From Candidatus Harrysmithiimonas galli (GTDB taxonomy: Bacteria; Bacillota; Bacilli; CAJFEE01): 56,817 nucleotides of DNA. The translations under genes were made by a program, and so were the position numbers. The notes below the pieces were generated by a model. It worked only from the letters and a program-made list of their open reading frames with translations. It did no database searches and was not told the DNA's origin. Location of the stretch: the NCBI GenBank assembly GCA_904373265.1, contig CAJFEE010000028.1, positions 1 to 56,817 of the forward strand, given 5' to 3'. Below, piece after piece: positions 46,141 through 55,093 of this stretch. How positions within the stretch are numbered: the stretch's first letter is position 1; the number at the start of each line of letters is the position of its first letter.

Positions 46141-46587
46141 ATGGAAATCACCCCATTTATGATTGGCGTCATTATAGTCGGGATTATTTTAGCTGGTATC
46201 ATTTACTCAATCGGAAAAAAAATATTTGCCCTAATTGTACTGGTGATTGCGGTGCTTGTACTGGTATTTGATGTTTCGTTTCAAGATGCATTTCATTTTA
46301 CAACTGGTTCCATTACAAAAGTCATTGACCAAATTGCACCAACGATTGAAAGTGAATTACAAAGCGGAAAGTATGAAAAAATGGAGGACGGAACAGAATC
46401 AATTACAAGCAGTCATTTTTCAATTATAAAAACGAAAGATAACGACTACCAAATTACATTATTAAGTCTTAACAAAACCTTTTCACTAAAAGAATTTCTT
46501 GAAATGATTCCGAAAAACTTTAGAGAAAATGTACAAGAAACCATCTTGCAATTATTTTCTGAGCATCAATTAGAAAACCCTAAATAA
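46141..46587 (+). CDS. Hypothetical membrane-anchored protein, 148 residues
   Basis: Two adjacent hydrophobic helices occupy residues about 5-24 (FMIGVIIVGIILAGIIYSIG) and 27-46 (IFALIVLVIAVLVLVFDVSF), followed by a soluble part with mixed strands and helices (SSHFSIIKTKDNDYQITLLS, KEFLEMIPKNFRENVQETIL). No signal peptide cleavage site or known domain is recognised. It has its own promoter and an AGGAGG ribosome site. An 11-bp inverted repeat follows the gene. Function unknown. Confidence 0.75.
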   Translation: MEITPFMIGVIIVGIILAGIIYSIGKKIFALIVLVIAVLVLVFDVSFQDAFHFTTGSITKVIDQIAPTIESELQSGKYEKMEDGTESITSSHFSIIKTKDNDYQITLLSLNKTFSLKEFLEMIPKNFRENVQETILQLFSEHQLENPK

Positions 46588-46589
46588 AA

Positions 46590-46694
46590 CAGGCTATGTA
46601 ATGAGTTCATTGCGACAAATCCAAGACCGCAAAAACAATCCAAGAAAAACACATATAATTTTGTAAAACACTATATATGTAAATACATAGCCTG
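46590..46694. repeat. 11-bp inverted repeat after gene 46141
   Basis: CAGGCTATGTA (46590-46600) and TACATAGCCTG (46684-46694) are perfect reverse complements, 83 bp apart. The right arm is not followed by a T-run, so simple termination is unlikely. Confidence 0.6.
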
Positions 46695-46874
46695 CAAAAT
46701 GTAATAAATCTCCTTCACAACCCAAAAGAAGCTCTGAGTTAGATCATAAAACGGAACCATATATTATCTATTCCCATTATGTTGTCTAGCAGTCTGTTTC
46801 ATAATCTATATAAATGATACGGATAACTGAATATAAAAAACCGTGTATCCACTTCTTCGTATCGCTAGCACATA

Positions 46875-48065
46875 TCAATGATTTTTTTGCAACAGACGAT
46901 ATAAACGCCATACAAAAAACAAAGCTACTCCTAATATAAACAATAAAAATACAACAATCCCTAACCAGCCATTTGTCCCGTAAAAAAAACCGCTGACTGT
47001 ACCTATCATACTTGACCCCATATAATAAAAGAATAAATACAATGAAGAGGCTTGTGATTTATGATCAGAAGCTACTTTACCTACCCATGCGCTACAAGTT
47101 GAATGTGCACCAAAAAATCCAATAATAATTAAAATCATTCCAAATAGCACAATCCAAGAAGATTGAATAAATGTAAGCAAGAAACCAAGAATCATAATAA
47201 AAATACTCAACGCTGCTGTAAAATATCTCGGTTTTTGATCACCCAATTTCCCAAAATACGATGAGCTATACGAACCAAAAATATAAAGTATATACATCCA
47301 GCCAAGTAACCATTTACTCCATTCAAATGGAGGCTCACTCAAATAAAAAGTTACATAATTAAAGAATGCAACAAACGCCCCCATAACAATAAACCCGAGT
47401 AAAAATACAAGTAATGTACATTCATTTTTCAAATGAAAAAGCATATATCCAAACATTTTTTTCACTTCTGCCTTTTCCTTATGAAAATGCTTAGATTTGG
47501 GCAGTGTTAAAAAGAAAATCATACAAGAAACTGTACTCAAAACAGTCATAACAAAGATGGATACACGCCAAGAACTAAAATCTGCAACCAGACTGGAAAT
47601 CAAACGCCCGCTTAACCCACCTAAGGCAGTACCTCCAATATAAAACCCGGTAACTCTTCCTAAAATATTCGGATGAAATTCCTCCCCGATATATGCCAAA
47701 GCAATCGCTGGAATTCCTGCCAAACTAACTCCTAACAACATGCGAAAAACCAGTAAAATTTCAAAACTAGATGCAAACACAATACCTAATGAACAAAAGG
47801 TTACAAGAGCCATAGATACACCCATAAACGTTTTTCGGTCAATGCTTTCAGAAAAAAAACCGCTAACCAAAAGTCCGATAGCAAGTGATACAGAACCTAC
47901 TGAAACTGCTAAACTTGCCCCTGTATGAGTCAAATCAAATTGCTCCATAAATTTCGGGAGCAGCGGCTGTACATTCCACAAATTTGCATATGTACAAAAA
48001 CTCGCCAAAAATAATGCAATTGTTGTCTTACGAAATTGTATACTTCCCTTAGTAATATAAGACAT
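46875..48065 (-). CDS. MFS transporter, YnfM/YbcL-like
   Basis: A 12-helix major facilitator protein (396 residues) of the drug-exporter-like YnfM group. It shows FCTYANLWNVQPLLPKFMEQ, the loop FFSESIDRKTFMGVSMALV, RMLLGVSLAGIPAIALAYIG, GRVTGFYIGGTALGGLSGR and YMGSSMIGTVSGFFYG. ATG 48065 is chosen (GAGTGG upstream); ATG 48092 adds nine residues but has no ribosome site. It is divergent from a LysR gene 256 bp away, the usual arrangement for a regulator and its target. Substrate unknown. Confidence 0.9.
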   Translation of the reverse strand: MSYITKGSIQFRKTTIALFLASFCTYANLWNVQPLLPKFMEQFDLTHTGASLAVSVGSVSLAIGLLVSGFFSESIDRKTFMGVSMALVTFCSLGIVFASSFEILLVFRMLLGVSLAGIPAIALAYIGEEFHPNILGRVTGFYIGGTALGGLSGRLISSLVADFSSWRVSIFVMTVLSTVSCMIFFLTLPKSKHFHKEKAEVKKMFGYMLFHLKNECTLLVFLLGFIVMGAFVAFFNYVTFYLSEPPFEWSKWLLGWMYILYIFGSYSSSYFGKLGDQKPRYFTAALSIFIMILGFLLTFIQSSWIVLFGMILIIIGFFGAHSTCSAWVGKVASDHKSQASSLYLFFYYMGSSMIGTVSGFFYGTNGWLGIVVFLLFILGVALFFVWRLYRLLQKNH

Positions 48066-48148
48066 CTTTTTCCACTCATTTCCTGTAAACATTTTGATAC
48101 AGATTATAATAAATGATATCTTTTATTACGTCTAATGCATAATTTTTC

Positions 48149-48176
48149 TTGTTTTCATGTATAAATGTAATATAAA
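48149..48176 (+). promoter_or_regulatory. Promoter of the LysR gene
   Basis: TTGTTT (48149-48154), 16-bp spacer, TATAAA (48171-48176). This gives a leader of about 140 bases. Confidence 0.55.
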
Positions 48177-48321
48177 ATAAAAAAGCATAAAATCATTTCA
48201 ATAAAAAAGATCAACGATCAAAAATTAATTTAAGGAGGATTTGTACAGTTTTTGTAAGAAACATGTTAAATTTAATCCACCTCTGTTTTAAAATACTACA
48301 AACGCTGTGCAGCAAAAAACT

Positions 48322-49227
48322 ATGGATATTGAACAATTGAAATATTTTCAAACACTCGCTGCTACCGAACATGTCACACAAGCTGCAGAAAATTTATGTA
48401 TTTCACAGCCTGCCCTGTCGCGCTCACTTGCACGTCTTGAATTCCAATTAGGTGTTCCTCTATTTGATCGGGAAGGAAGACAATTAAAACTTAATCGTTA
48501 CGGGCAAGATTTTTTACAACATGTAAATAAAATATTAAAAGAATATGATGCAGCAATAAGAAAAATTGACAGTATGATACATCCTGACAGTGGAGAAATA
48601 TCACTCGGATTTCTCCACTCACTTGGCTCTGAGGTAATCCCGAAAATTATTGCATCATTTAAAAAGCAATATCCAAATGTAAAGTTTAATATACACCAAA
48701 ATTCCTCTAAATCCTTGCTAGAAAAGCTCTCTAACGGGCAGTTAGATATTTGTCTTGTAACACCTATGCCTGGATTCTCAAAAATTGATTTCTCAATTTT
48801 ATGGAAAGACGAATTGTTCTTAGCATTACCGCCCACACATCCGCTTGCCGAATTTCCAAGCATAAGCTTAGATCGATTAATTAATGAACCATTTATTTTC
48901 CAAAAAAAAGGAATGGGGCTTCGCGATCGAATGGATGTTTTATGTGCAGAAGCCAAATTTACACCAAATGTAGCGATGGAAGGCGAAGAAATTTTAACCG
49001 TACTTGGAATGGTTGCCGCAGGATTGGGCGTCACATTTGTACCTACAATTTCCGAATACAAAAGCTTTCACTTAAATTTTATACCACTTGAAAGTTTCAA
49101 TGCATTTCGACTTGTTGGATTGGCTACAAAAAAAGGACATTATTTATCTCCTGCAGTTCTCCAATTTCAAAATTTTGTTTCTCAATACTTAAAAAAATAT
49201 CCAGAACGCTTTCCTATTATCAATTAG
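48322..49227 (+). CDS. LysR family transcriptional regulator
   Basis: The 301-residue protein has the N-terminal winged helix (MDIEQLKYFQTLAATEHVTQ, AAENLCISQPALSRSLARLE) and a type 2 periplasmic-binding-like effector domain (GEISLGFLHSLGSEVIPKII, FLALPPTHPLAEFPSISLD, VAAGLGVTFVPTISEY). ATG 48322 gives the usual LysR start; GTG 48307 is in frame but no better supported, and neither has a good ribosome site. A strong unused AAGGAGG lies at 48232. It is divergent from the YnfM-type exporter and probably controls it in response to its substrate, an inference from layout. Confidence 0.92.
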   Translation: MDIEQLKYFQTLAATEHVTQAAENLCISQPALSRSLARLEFQLGVPLFDREGRQLKLNRYGQDFLQHVNKILKEYDAAIRKIDSMIHPDSGEISLGFLHSLGSEVIPKIIASFKKQYPNVKFNIHQNSSKSLLEKLSNGQLDICLVTPMPGFSKIDFSILWKDELFLALPPTHPLAEFPSISLDRLINEPFIFQKKGMGLRDRMDVLCAEAKFTPNVAMEGEEILTVLGMVAAGLGVTFVPTISEYKSFHLNFIPLESFNAFRLVGLATKKGHYLSPAVLQFQNFVSQYLKKYPERFPIIN

Positions 49228-49355
49228 TTCTGTTATATATTAGATCTTCTATAATTCTATAAAAATTTTTATAAAAAATAACGATTGATAGACATAGTTT
49301 TTACCTAGAAATCAATTATAACAATATATTTTCCCTAAAAAGCTATAAATTCTTC
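49228..49355. other. Spacer after LysR gene
   Basis: AT-rich; no gene and no strong terminator seen. Confidence 0.4.
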
Positions 49356-49383
49356 TTGTTTTTTTTAATTTCTGTTATATAAT
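49356..49383 (+). promoter_or_regulatory. Promoter of the lactate permease leader
   Basis: TTGTTT (49356-49361), 16-bp spacer, TATAAT (49378-49383). Transcription from here gives a leader of about 290 bases before the permease. Confidence 0.6.
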
Positions 49384-49507
49384 AGTATAGTGCATATGAG
49401 AAATGAGTAACCAAAAGATTTTTGTGTTCTTTCAGAATCCAAAAAACAGCACCAGATCATTTTTTCATTGGTAATCCAGTGAGCTTAAGGCAAATGATCA
49501 AATTTCG

Positions 49508-49603
49508 AAAAATTGCTTGCTTTCCGTAGCCTAGTTTATAAGTTTCTTCAAAATATATAAAAACTATTCACTATGAACCCGCTACAGAAATCAAGCAATT
49601 TTT
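49508..49603 (+). repeat. 12-bp inverted repeat in the permease leader, possible attenuator
   Basis: AAAAATTGCTTG (49508-49519) and CAAGCAATTTTT (49592-49603) are perfect reverse complements 72 bp apart, followed by AAGAGTTTTTTC. A smaller pair, GATCATTT/AAATGATC, lies just upstream (about 49456-49503). The layout could be an attenuator, but no known riboswitch class is recognised. Confidence 0.5.
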
Positions 49604-49679
49604 AAGAGTTTTTTCATACTTGAACTTGTCTTTTGTCTCTCTATTACATGATATATTTTTCATAACAGGGGGTAATTAC

Positions 49680-51359
49680 ATGTCAGTATTAGCGACAACA
49701 TGGGTTCAAAACTATGACCCGACAGGTAACATTTGGTTAAGTGCTCTTGTAGCCGTCATTCCTATTGTTTTTTTCTTCGTTGCACTAACCAAATTGAAAA
49801 TGAAGGCAATCACTGCTGGGGCCATTACATTGCTGATTACAATGATATTGGCTGTATTATTTTATAAAATGCCAGTGAGTATGACACTCATTTCAGCTGT
49901 TTATGGAATGGGATACGGATTATTCCCGATTGCTTGGATTATAATTGCTGCTGTATTTCTTTATAAGATTACAGTCAATACTGGACAATTTAGCATTATC
50001 CGCTCAAGTATCGTTTCTATTACAGATGACCAACGTTTACAAGTTATTTTAATCGGATTTGCTTTTGGTTCTTTTTTGGAAGGTGCTGCAGGATTTGGTG
50101 CACCAGTCGCCATAACAGCCGCTTTATTGGTCGGTCTCGGATTTAATCCACTTTATGCCGCAGGACTTTGCTTAATCGCAAATACTGCTCCTGTCGCATT
50201 CGGAGCAATGGGTGTACCAATTTTAACAGCAGCCAATGTATCCGGAACAGATGCCAACCTAGTCGGTTCCATGGCTGGACATACATTGCCGATTCTTTCT
50301 GTCTTTGTTCCTTTTTTCCTTGTATTTTTAATGGATGGAATCAAAGGTGTAAAACAAACCTGGCCTGCTGTTCTTGTAGCCGGCGCTTCATTTGCCATAA
50401 CACAATTTCTCACTTCTGCAATGCTTGGTCCAGTATTACCAGATATTACATCGGCCATCGTTTGTATTGTTGCATTAACCCTTTTCTTAAAAGTATGGAA
50501 GCCAAAAGAATCTTTTAAATTTGGAACGGATAAAGTAGCAGAAACAGCGGATACAACTACAGATCATGCAACATTAACATTTGGTCGTGTTGCCAAAGCA
50601 TGGTCACCATTTATTTTATTAACAATAATCGTTATTTTATGGTCTCAAAATTGGTTTAAAGAATTTCTAGATCAAATCGGAAAATTTATTTTCGAAATTC
50701 CTGGACTACATAATTTAGTTGAAAAAGCAGCACCGCTTGTTGCTGAAAATGAACCATATGGTGCAACATTCACTTTGAATATTTTTAGTGCTGTCGGAAC
50801 TGCAATACTGGTCACTGCACTAATTAGCATTGTAATTCTAGGAATGAATGGAAAACAATTAAAGAAAACCATTGCCGAAACCTATCATGAAGTAAAAATC
50901 CCAACTTTAACCATTGCAATCGTATTAGGATTTGCTTATGTTTGTAACTATTCTGGACTTTCAGCAACACTTGCACTTGCGTTATCAGAAACTGGTAAAT
51001 TCTTTGTATTTTTATCTCCTATTTTAGGATGGCTTGGTGTATTTTTAACTGGATCTGACACAAGTGCCAATGCGTTATTTGGAAATCTACAGGCAATCAC
51101 TGCCGCAAAAATTGGGGTGGATCCGATTTTACTCGTTTCTGCAAACTCAGTCGGTGGTGTTTGTGGCAAAATGATTTCACCACAATCCATTGCCATCGCA
51201 TGCGCTGCAGTTGGACTGGTTGGTCGGGAATCTGAACTCTTTAAATTCACGGTTAAATACAGTATTATGTTTGTTCTAATTGTCTGCTGTATTACAGCAA
51301 TTCAAGGGCTATGGTTAACCGGATGGATTCCAACTGAATTCCCTTTATTTGGGAACTAA
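49680..51359 (+). CDS. L-lactate permease (LctP/LldP family)
   Basis: A 559-residue permease with about 13 helices importing or exporting lactate or glycolate with protons. Motifs are WVQNYDPTGNIWLSALVAVI at the start, GFAFGSFLEGAAGFGAPVAI, NTAPVAFGAMGVPILTAAN, FLTGSDTSANALFGNLQAIT and NSVGGVCGKMISPQSIAIAC. ATG 49680 has GGGGGT 7 bp upstream; the longer frame from 49620 is leader sequence. It is monocistronic with a strong terminator. No lactate dehydrogenase gene is beside it. Confidence 0.95.
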   Translation: MSVLATTWVQNYDPTGNIWLSALVAVIPIVFFFVALTKLKMKAITAGAITLLITMILAVLFYKMPVSMTLISAVYGMGYGLFPIAWIIIAAVFLYKITVNTGQFSIIRSSIVSITDDQRLQVILIGFAFGSFLEGAAGFGAPVAITAALLVGLGFNPLYAAGLCLIANTAPVAFGAMGVPILTAANVSGTDANLVGSMAGHTLPILSVFVPFFLVFLMDGIKGVKQTWPAVLVAGASFAITQFLTSAMLGPVLPDITSAIVCIVALTLFLKVWKPKESFKFGTDKVAETADTTTDHATLTFGRVAKAWSPFILLTIIVILWSQNWFKEFLDQIGKFIFEIPGLHNLVEKAAPLVAENEPYGATFTLNIFSAVGTAILVTALISIVILGMNGKQLKKTIAETYHEVKIPTLTIAIVLGFAYVCNYSGLSATLALALSETGKFFVFLSPILGWLGVFLTGSDTSANALFGNLQAITAAKIGVDPILLVSANSVGGVCGKMISPQSIAIACAAVGLVGRESELFKFTVKYSIMFVLIVCCITAIQGLWLTGWIPTEFPLFGN

Positions 51360-51379
51360 AACAATAAAACATATAAAAT

Positions 51380-51429
51380 AAAGAGAAATATACACAAAAC
51401 CAAAAAATGGTTTTGCGTATATTTCTCTT
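51380..51429 (+). terminator. Strong terminator after lactate permease
   Basis: A 22-base arm (51381-51402) pairs with 51408-51429 with only one mismatch around a 5-base loop. T-rich sequence follows. Confidence 0.9.
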
Positions 51430-52229
51430 CTTTAATAACTTTGAATTTTTTCATGATGTTGACTAGAGCAGTTAACAATACAAATTTTTACCGAAATTAA
51501 TGAGAAAAACTATTTTTTTATTCAACAACCAATTCATTAGAAATTTTTTATTTATTAGATTTTTATAATAAATATTCTATCCGATAAACATGCCTACAAT
51601 CTGCACTTACTCAAAAGCGCATCCTCTTTCTTAATTTTTACATCCCAATCCCCGATTTGCAAAAAGATATTGGATTAAATATTTTCTCATATCACATAGC
51701 AAATAAGAAGGCTTTTTTGATTTAATCTTTAGAGACTTTATCTTAACGAAGAGATGTGTACGTACTCTTCTTTTGATACAAAACAAACGCTTAGCAAGAA
51801 AATAAAAGAGCCTATTCATTTTATATCCGTATAAAAGGTATGAATTTGTTCAAGAAATCCATTGGATATATGCTGAAAAAGAATATCAATGACTCAAGCA
51901 TTTCTAGCTGTAGATCTTATATTTCTTTTTTTAAACTTCTTTTCGATCAGCAAAATATCAATAAATAAATGATTTTCCAATGATAGGATGTTAAACTTGT
52001 CCGCCATAAAAAGTCTCATATGTAAAATATGATATGAAATATAAAGGAGTAAGATTCTAACTTACCAGGACAAAAACTTTTGCAACCATGTTAAAAAATG
52101 ATATGAAAAACGCATTTATTTTATCATAGTTAAATCAAAGGTTTAAATAATAAAATGAAAGGAATTAAACGTACTTCATTTGGTTGGCAAAACTTTTCAC
52201 CTTATTTGATCTTCTCTTCAAATACAAAA
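51430..52229. other. Intergenic spacer
   Basis: No supported gene on either strand. A minus-strand open frame at 51631-51819 is composition-driven and has no ribosome site. Confidence 0.45.
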
Positions 52230-52260
52230 ACTATCGGTGAGAACTTTTCCCACCGATAGT
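52225..52260 (-). terminator. Terminator downstream of the AGCS symporter
   Basis: ACTATCGGTG (52230-52239) pairs with CACCGATAGT (52251-52260); on the minus strand TTTTTG follows. It lies about 110 bp past the symporter stop. Confidence 0.8.
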
Positions 52261-52368
52261 GACGTTTTATTTCATTGAAATGCCTTATTACCCACATAAT
52301 TGAATAAAAAATCAAAAATTCAATCTTTAGATATACAACACTACATGATGATCCGATCAAATAAAATT

Positions 52369-53742
52369 TTACTCTAATGGATTTAATTTTTTTCGCTCCT
52401 TTTGATATTTCCGTGTCTCTCTTGCCACAACACCAGAAAGCAAAAGTAAAGCCACTAGATTTGGAATTGCCATCAGCCCATTTGCCAAATCGGCAATTAA
52501 CCAAATGAAATCCAAGGTTAAAAATCCGCCCATAAAAACAGAAATAATAAACAAAATTCGATAAGGTAAAATTCCTTTATTACCGAATAAGAAAACTGTA
52601 CATCTTTCTCCATAGTAATTCCAACCCAAAATAGTTGTAAAAGCAAATAAAGCCAGGCAAATCATTAATAAAATTGGTCCCCAAGAAGACAAAACCGTTG
52701 CAAAAGCTGCCTGTGTCATCGCAGCTCCTTCTAATTCCCCAGTCGGACCGCCAGACCATAACCCTGTAATCACTAAAGTTAAACCGGTTAATGTACAAAT
52801 AATGATACTATCAATAAATGTACCGGTCATCGAAATCAATCCTTGCTCACCTGGCGAATTGGTTTTTGCAGCGGCAGAGGCAATCGGTGCACTACCAAGA
52901 CCTGCTTCATTGGAAAAAACACCACGAGCAAACCCATACTGAATCGCCATAGCTACCGTTGCACCCAAAAATCCACCAGTTGCAGCAACCGGATGAAACG
53001 CAGATTCCCAAATCAGCGATACAGTTGCAGGAATTTTATCAAAATTCACAATCAAAATCACTAAGCAAATTAATATATATAAAATTGCCATAAATGGGAC
53101 AATTTTCGAAGTTACTTTGGAAATACTTTTCAACCCACCAATAACAACCAGTGTAACTAGCACGCTGACAATCAATGCTGAAATCCATTTCGGAATTTCA
53201 GTAACGGTGTAAATGCTATCAGTGATTGAATTTACCTGAGTCATTGTTCCAATTCCTAACAGTGCTGCCGCAACCGCACTGATGGCAAAGAAAATCGCCA
53301 ATGGCCTAAATTTTTCCCCGAGTCCCTGAGTAATATAATACATAGGACCACCTGAAACAACTCCATTTTCATCAATCTTACGATATTTAATGGCCAAGAC
53401 ACCTTCTGTATATTTTGTTGCCATACCGAAAAATGCTGCAACCATCAACCAAAATAATGCACCTGGTCCACCAGTCTCCACTGCCGTTGCAACACCTACA
53501 ATATTCCCTGTTCCGATCGTTGCTGCCAATGCTGTGCATAATGCCGCAAAACTTGTAATTTCACCAGATCCACGATTTTGTGCTTTAAAAATCAGCTTAA
53601 AAGCCAATGGCAAACGAAAAACTTGAATTAATCCTAACCGTATCGTTAAGAAAATTCCTGTTCCAACCAATAAAATCAAAGTTGGTGGTCCCCATATGAT
53701 ATTGTTGTTAATCCACTGTAAAATCTCTATAAATGCTTCCAT
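52369..53742 (-). CDS. Sodium:glycine/alanine symporter (AGCS family)
   Basis: A 457-residue Na+-coupled amino acid carrier with about 11 helices. Family motifs are FAALCTALAATIGTGNIVGV, GGPGALFWLMVAAFFGMATK, KYTEGVLAIKYR, GGPMYYITQGLG, FARGVFSNEAGLGSAPIASA and WNYYGERCTVFLFG. The family carries alanine or glycine. A tandem glycine riboswitch in its leader indicates that glycine is the natural substrate here, as in other Bacillota. It forms a single-gene unit, with the riboswitch terminator upstream and a hairpin downstream. Confidence 0.95.
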   Translation of the reverse strand: MEAFIEILQWINNNIIWGPPTLILLVGTGIFLTIRLGLIQVFRLPLAFKLIFKAQNRGSGEITSFAALCTALAATIGTGNIVGVATAVETGGPGALFWLMVAAFFGMATKYTEGVLAIKYRKIDENGVVSGGPMYYITQGLGEKFRPLAIFFAISAVAAALLGIGTMTQVNSITDSIYTVTEIPKWISALIVSVLVTLVVIGGLKSISKVTSKIVPFMAILYILICLVILIVNFDKIPATVSLIWESAFHPVAATGGFLGATVAMAIQYGFARGVFSNEAGLGSAPIASAAAKTNSPGEQGLISMTGTFIDSIIICTLTGLTLVITGLWSGGPTGELEGAAMTQAAFATVLSSWGPILLMICLALFAFTTILGWNYYGERCTVFLFGNKGILPYRILFIISVFMGGFLTLDFIWLIADLANGLMAIPNLVALLLLSGVVARETRKYQKERKKLNPLE

Positions 53743-53816
53743 GTCTCTCTTCCTTTTCTATGATTGGTTTAGGGCAATAAAAAGAGACAAATTGAAACAA
53801 TGTCATGGAAAATAAC

Positions 53817-53845
53817 AAAAGCCGTACCATAATTTGGAAACGGCT
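53817..53845 (-). terminator. Riboswitch-controlled terminator before the AGCS gene
   Basis: Minus strand AGCCGT-TTCC / TGGT-ACGGCT hairpin followed by TTTTG. It lies 75 bp before the start codon and just after the riboswitch. Confidence 0.85.
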
Positions 53846-53906
53846 CTGGAATTCATACATGACATATAAGCTTTTAAAGTAAGATCCTCATCATACATCA
53901 TAAAAA

Positions 53907-54078
53907 GCTCTGTCTCTGTCCTTTTGCCTGAGAGTTTGAGCGATGATCTGCTTTGCCCCTTCGGCGCCCTTAAAATAAGAGTCTCTCCAGAGTCCCGTCC
54001 ATTTTTCAGTCCTACGATATTTCGTACCTGAGAGCGTTACTCCTTCGGTGAATCAGACATCTCTGATTACTCTTCTGA
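53907..54078 (-). promoter_or_regulatory. Tandem glycine riboswitch
   Basis: Two aptamers are read on the minus strand. The first has CACCGAAGGAGTAA, then CTCTCAGGTACGAAATATCG. The second has GCCGAAGGGGCAA, then ACTCTCAGGCAAAAGGACAG. These are the conserved cores of the glycine riboswitch. The closing stem of aptamer 2 pairs CTCTG (minus; plus 53988-53992) with CAGAG (plus 53908-53912 or 53914-53918). The terminator at 53817-53845 is the output. Confidence 0.95.
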
Positions 54079-54266
54079 AAAATTTCATTCGGATTGTTTT
54101 TTACGAGTATATGACATCTTTTAGAATAAATCAATACAAAATAAATATTACTATGTATTCTGAAATTATCTTTTTATTAAAAAGGAATATTTTTCTACCT
54201 TTTTCACTGATAAAAAATTTACATCCTGCAAAAAATAAAAAGCAGAAAAGGAGGAATGAATAGAAT

Positions 54267-54443
54267 ATGACACCAAAAGAATTGCTTTATATTCAAGATG
54301 CACTTGGACACGAACAAACCTTGGAAAAAATTTGTCAATTTACATCTGAGCAAGTTACAGCACAAGATCTAAAACCTTATTTAACGCAGTTAGCAACAAA
54401 GCATAAAGAAATTTTCAATCAATTTTTTCAAGTACTTGGATAG
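54267..54443 (+). CDS. Small spore-coat-associated-type protein, 58 residues
   Basis: An all-helical small protein starting MTPKELLYIQDALGHEQTLE and ending KEIFNQFFQVLG. The pattern of a small helical protein directly before a CotF-family gene is common in spore formers, where such pairs are annotated as coat-related. ATG 54267 has AAAGGAGG 12 bp upstream. It lies 12 bp before the CotF-like gene, so the pair is one operon. The role in the coat is inferred from the neighbour. Confidence 0.75.
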   Translation: MTPKELLYIQDALGHEQTLEKICQFTSEQVTAQDLKPYLTQLATKHKEIFNQFFQVLG

Positions 54444-54455
54444 GAGAGAGGATTT

Positions 54456-54707
54456 ATGGATGACAAACTCTATATGGAAAATATTTTAAACTTATGTAAA
54501 GGCATTGCAGACTTATATTTGCATGGTACACTTGAAGCATCTACCCCTGAAATTCGTACCGTATTTCATCAAGCCTTATGTGAAACGTTAAGCATACAGA
54601 GCGATCTATATGGAAAAATGTCCCAAAAAGGATGGTATCCAGTTCAACAAGTTGAAGCAGAAAAAATTCAACAAGTAAAACAAAAATATTCAACCAGTAC
54701 CCCATAA
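54456..54707 (+). CDS. Spore coat protein, CotF family
   Basis: An 83-residue protein matching the Coat_F pattern: an N-terminal helix (MDDKLYMENILNLCKGIADL), a second helix after Ser-Thr-Pro-Glu (VFHQALCETLSIQSDLYGKM), then QKGWYPVQQVEAEKIQQVKQ; the GWY block is the family hallmark. CotF proteins are laid down on the spore surface. It would be expected to be transcribed by a sporulation sigma factor; I did not find a confident SigE or SigK promoter. A large hairpin terminator follows. Confidence 0.88.
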   Translation: MDDKLYMENILNLCKGIADLYLHGTLEASTPEIRTVFHQALCETLSIQSDLYGKMSQKGWYPVQQVEAEKIQQVKQKYSTSTP

Positions 54708-54716
54708 AACTAAAAT

Positions 54717-54794
54717 AAAAAAGGCAGTGATGATGAAAAACATGATTTTCTTATTCCTTATGAAAATCATCCACATCAAACACATGCCTTTTAC
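54717..54794. terminator. Bidirectional terminator between CotF-like gene and gene 54791
   Basis: Outer arms AAGGCA (54721-54726) / TGCCTT (54785-54790) and inner arms ATGATTTTC (54742-54750) / GAAAATCAT (54762-54770), with A-rich left and T-rich right flanks. It serves two convergent genes. Confidence 0.75.
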
Positions 54795-55093
54795 TTTTTA
54801 TCGTCCTCATAGATTTCAACAATCGTTTTAGATTCTTTTTGATTGCCATATTGATCAATTTCATAATATGTCGTTACACCAGATGCATGTCCACTCTTTT
54901 TCAGTTTTGACTTACCAAACAGTTTTTGTAAAAATCGTGATTTTTGGTAAATATAGAAAATCCCATATAGCACAAGCATAGCCAATAAAAATGGGAATAA
55001 AATTGACAGACCAAGCGCAATTAAACCGACAAATGCACTAAGTACCAAAACGATAACGATAATCATCAAAAATGCGCGAAGCATTCTTTCCAT
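54791..55093 (-). CDS. Hypothetical small membrane protein, 100 residues
   Basis: Two hydrophobic helices (about residues 8-30, LMIIVIVLVLSAFVGLIALG, and 31-48, FPFLLAMLVLYGIFYIY) are followed by a basic stretch (KSRFLQKLFGKSKLKKSG) and a Tyr/Glu-rich end (TYYEIDQYGNQKESKTIVEI). The positive-inside rule places the tail in the cytoplasm. It is not a TatA protein although tatC is next to it, divergently. Family unknown. Confidence 0.7.
   Translation of the reverse strand: MERMLRAFLMIIVIVLVLSAFVGLIALGLSILFPFLLAMLVLYGIFYIYQKSRFLQKLFGKSKLKKSGHASGVTTYYEIDQYGNQKESKTIVEIYEDDKK

Noticed and set aside
48498-49061. Long minus-strand frame (187 codons) opposite the LysR gene
   Set aside because: It is the antisense shadow of a clear LysR protein and has no ribosome site or family pattern.
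54791-55093. Small membrane protein beside tatC as TatA
   Set aside because: TatA has one N-terminal helix followed by an amphipathic helix with an FG motif. This protein has two hydrophobic helices, is transcribed divergently and lacks the motif.
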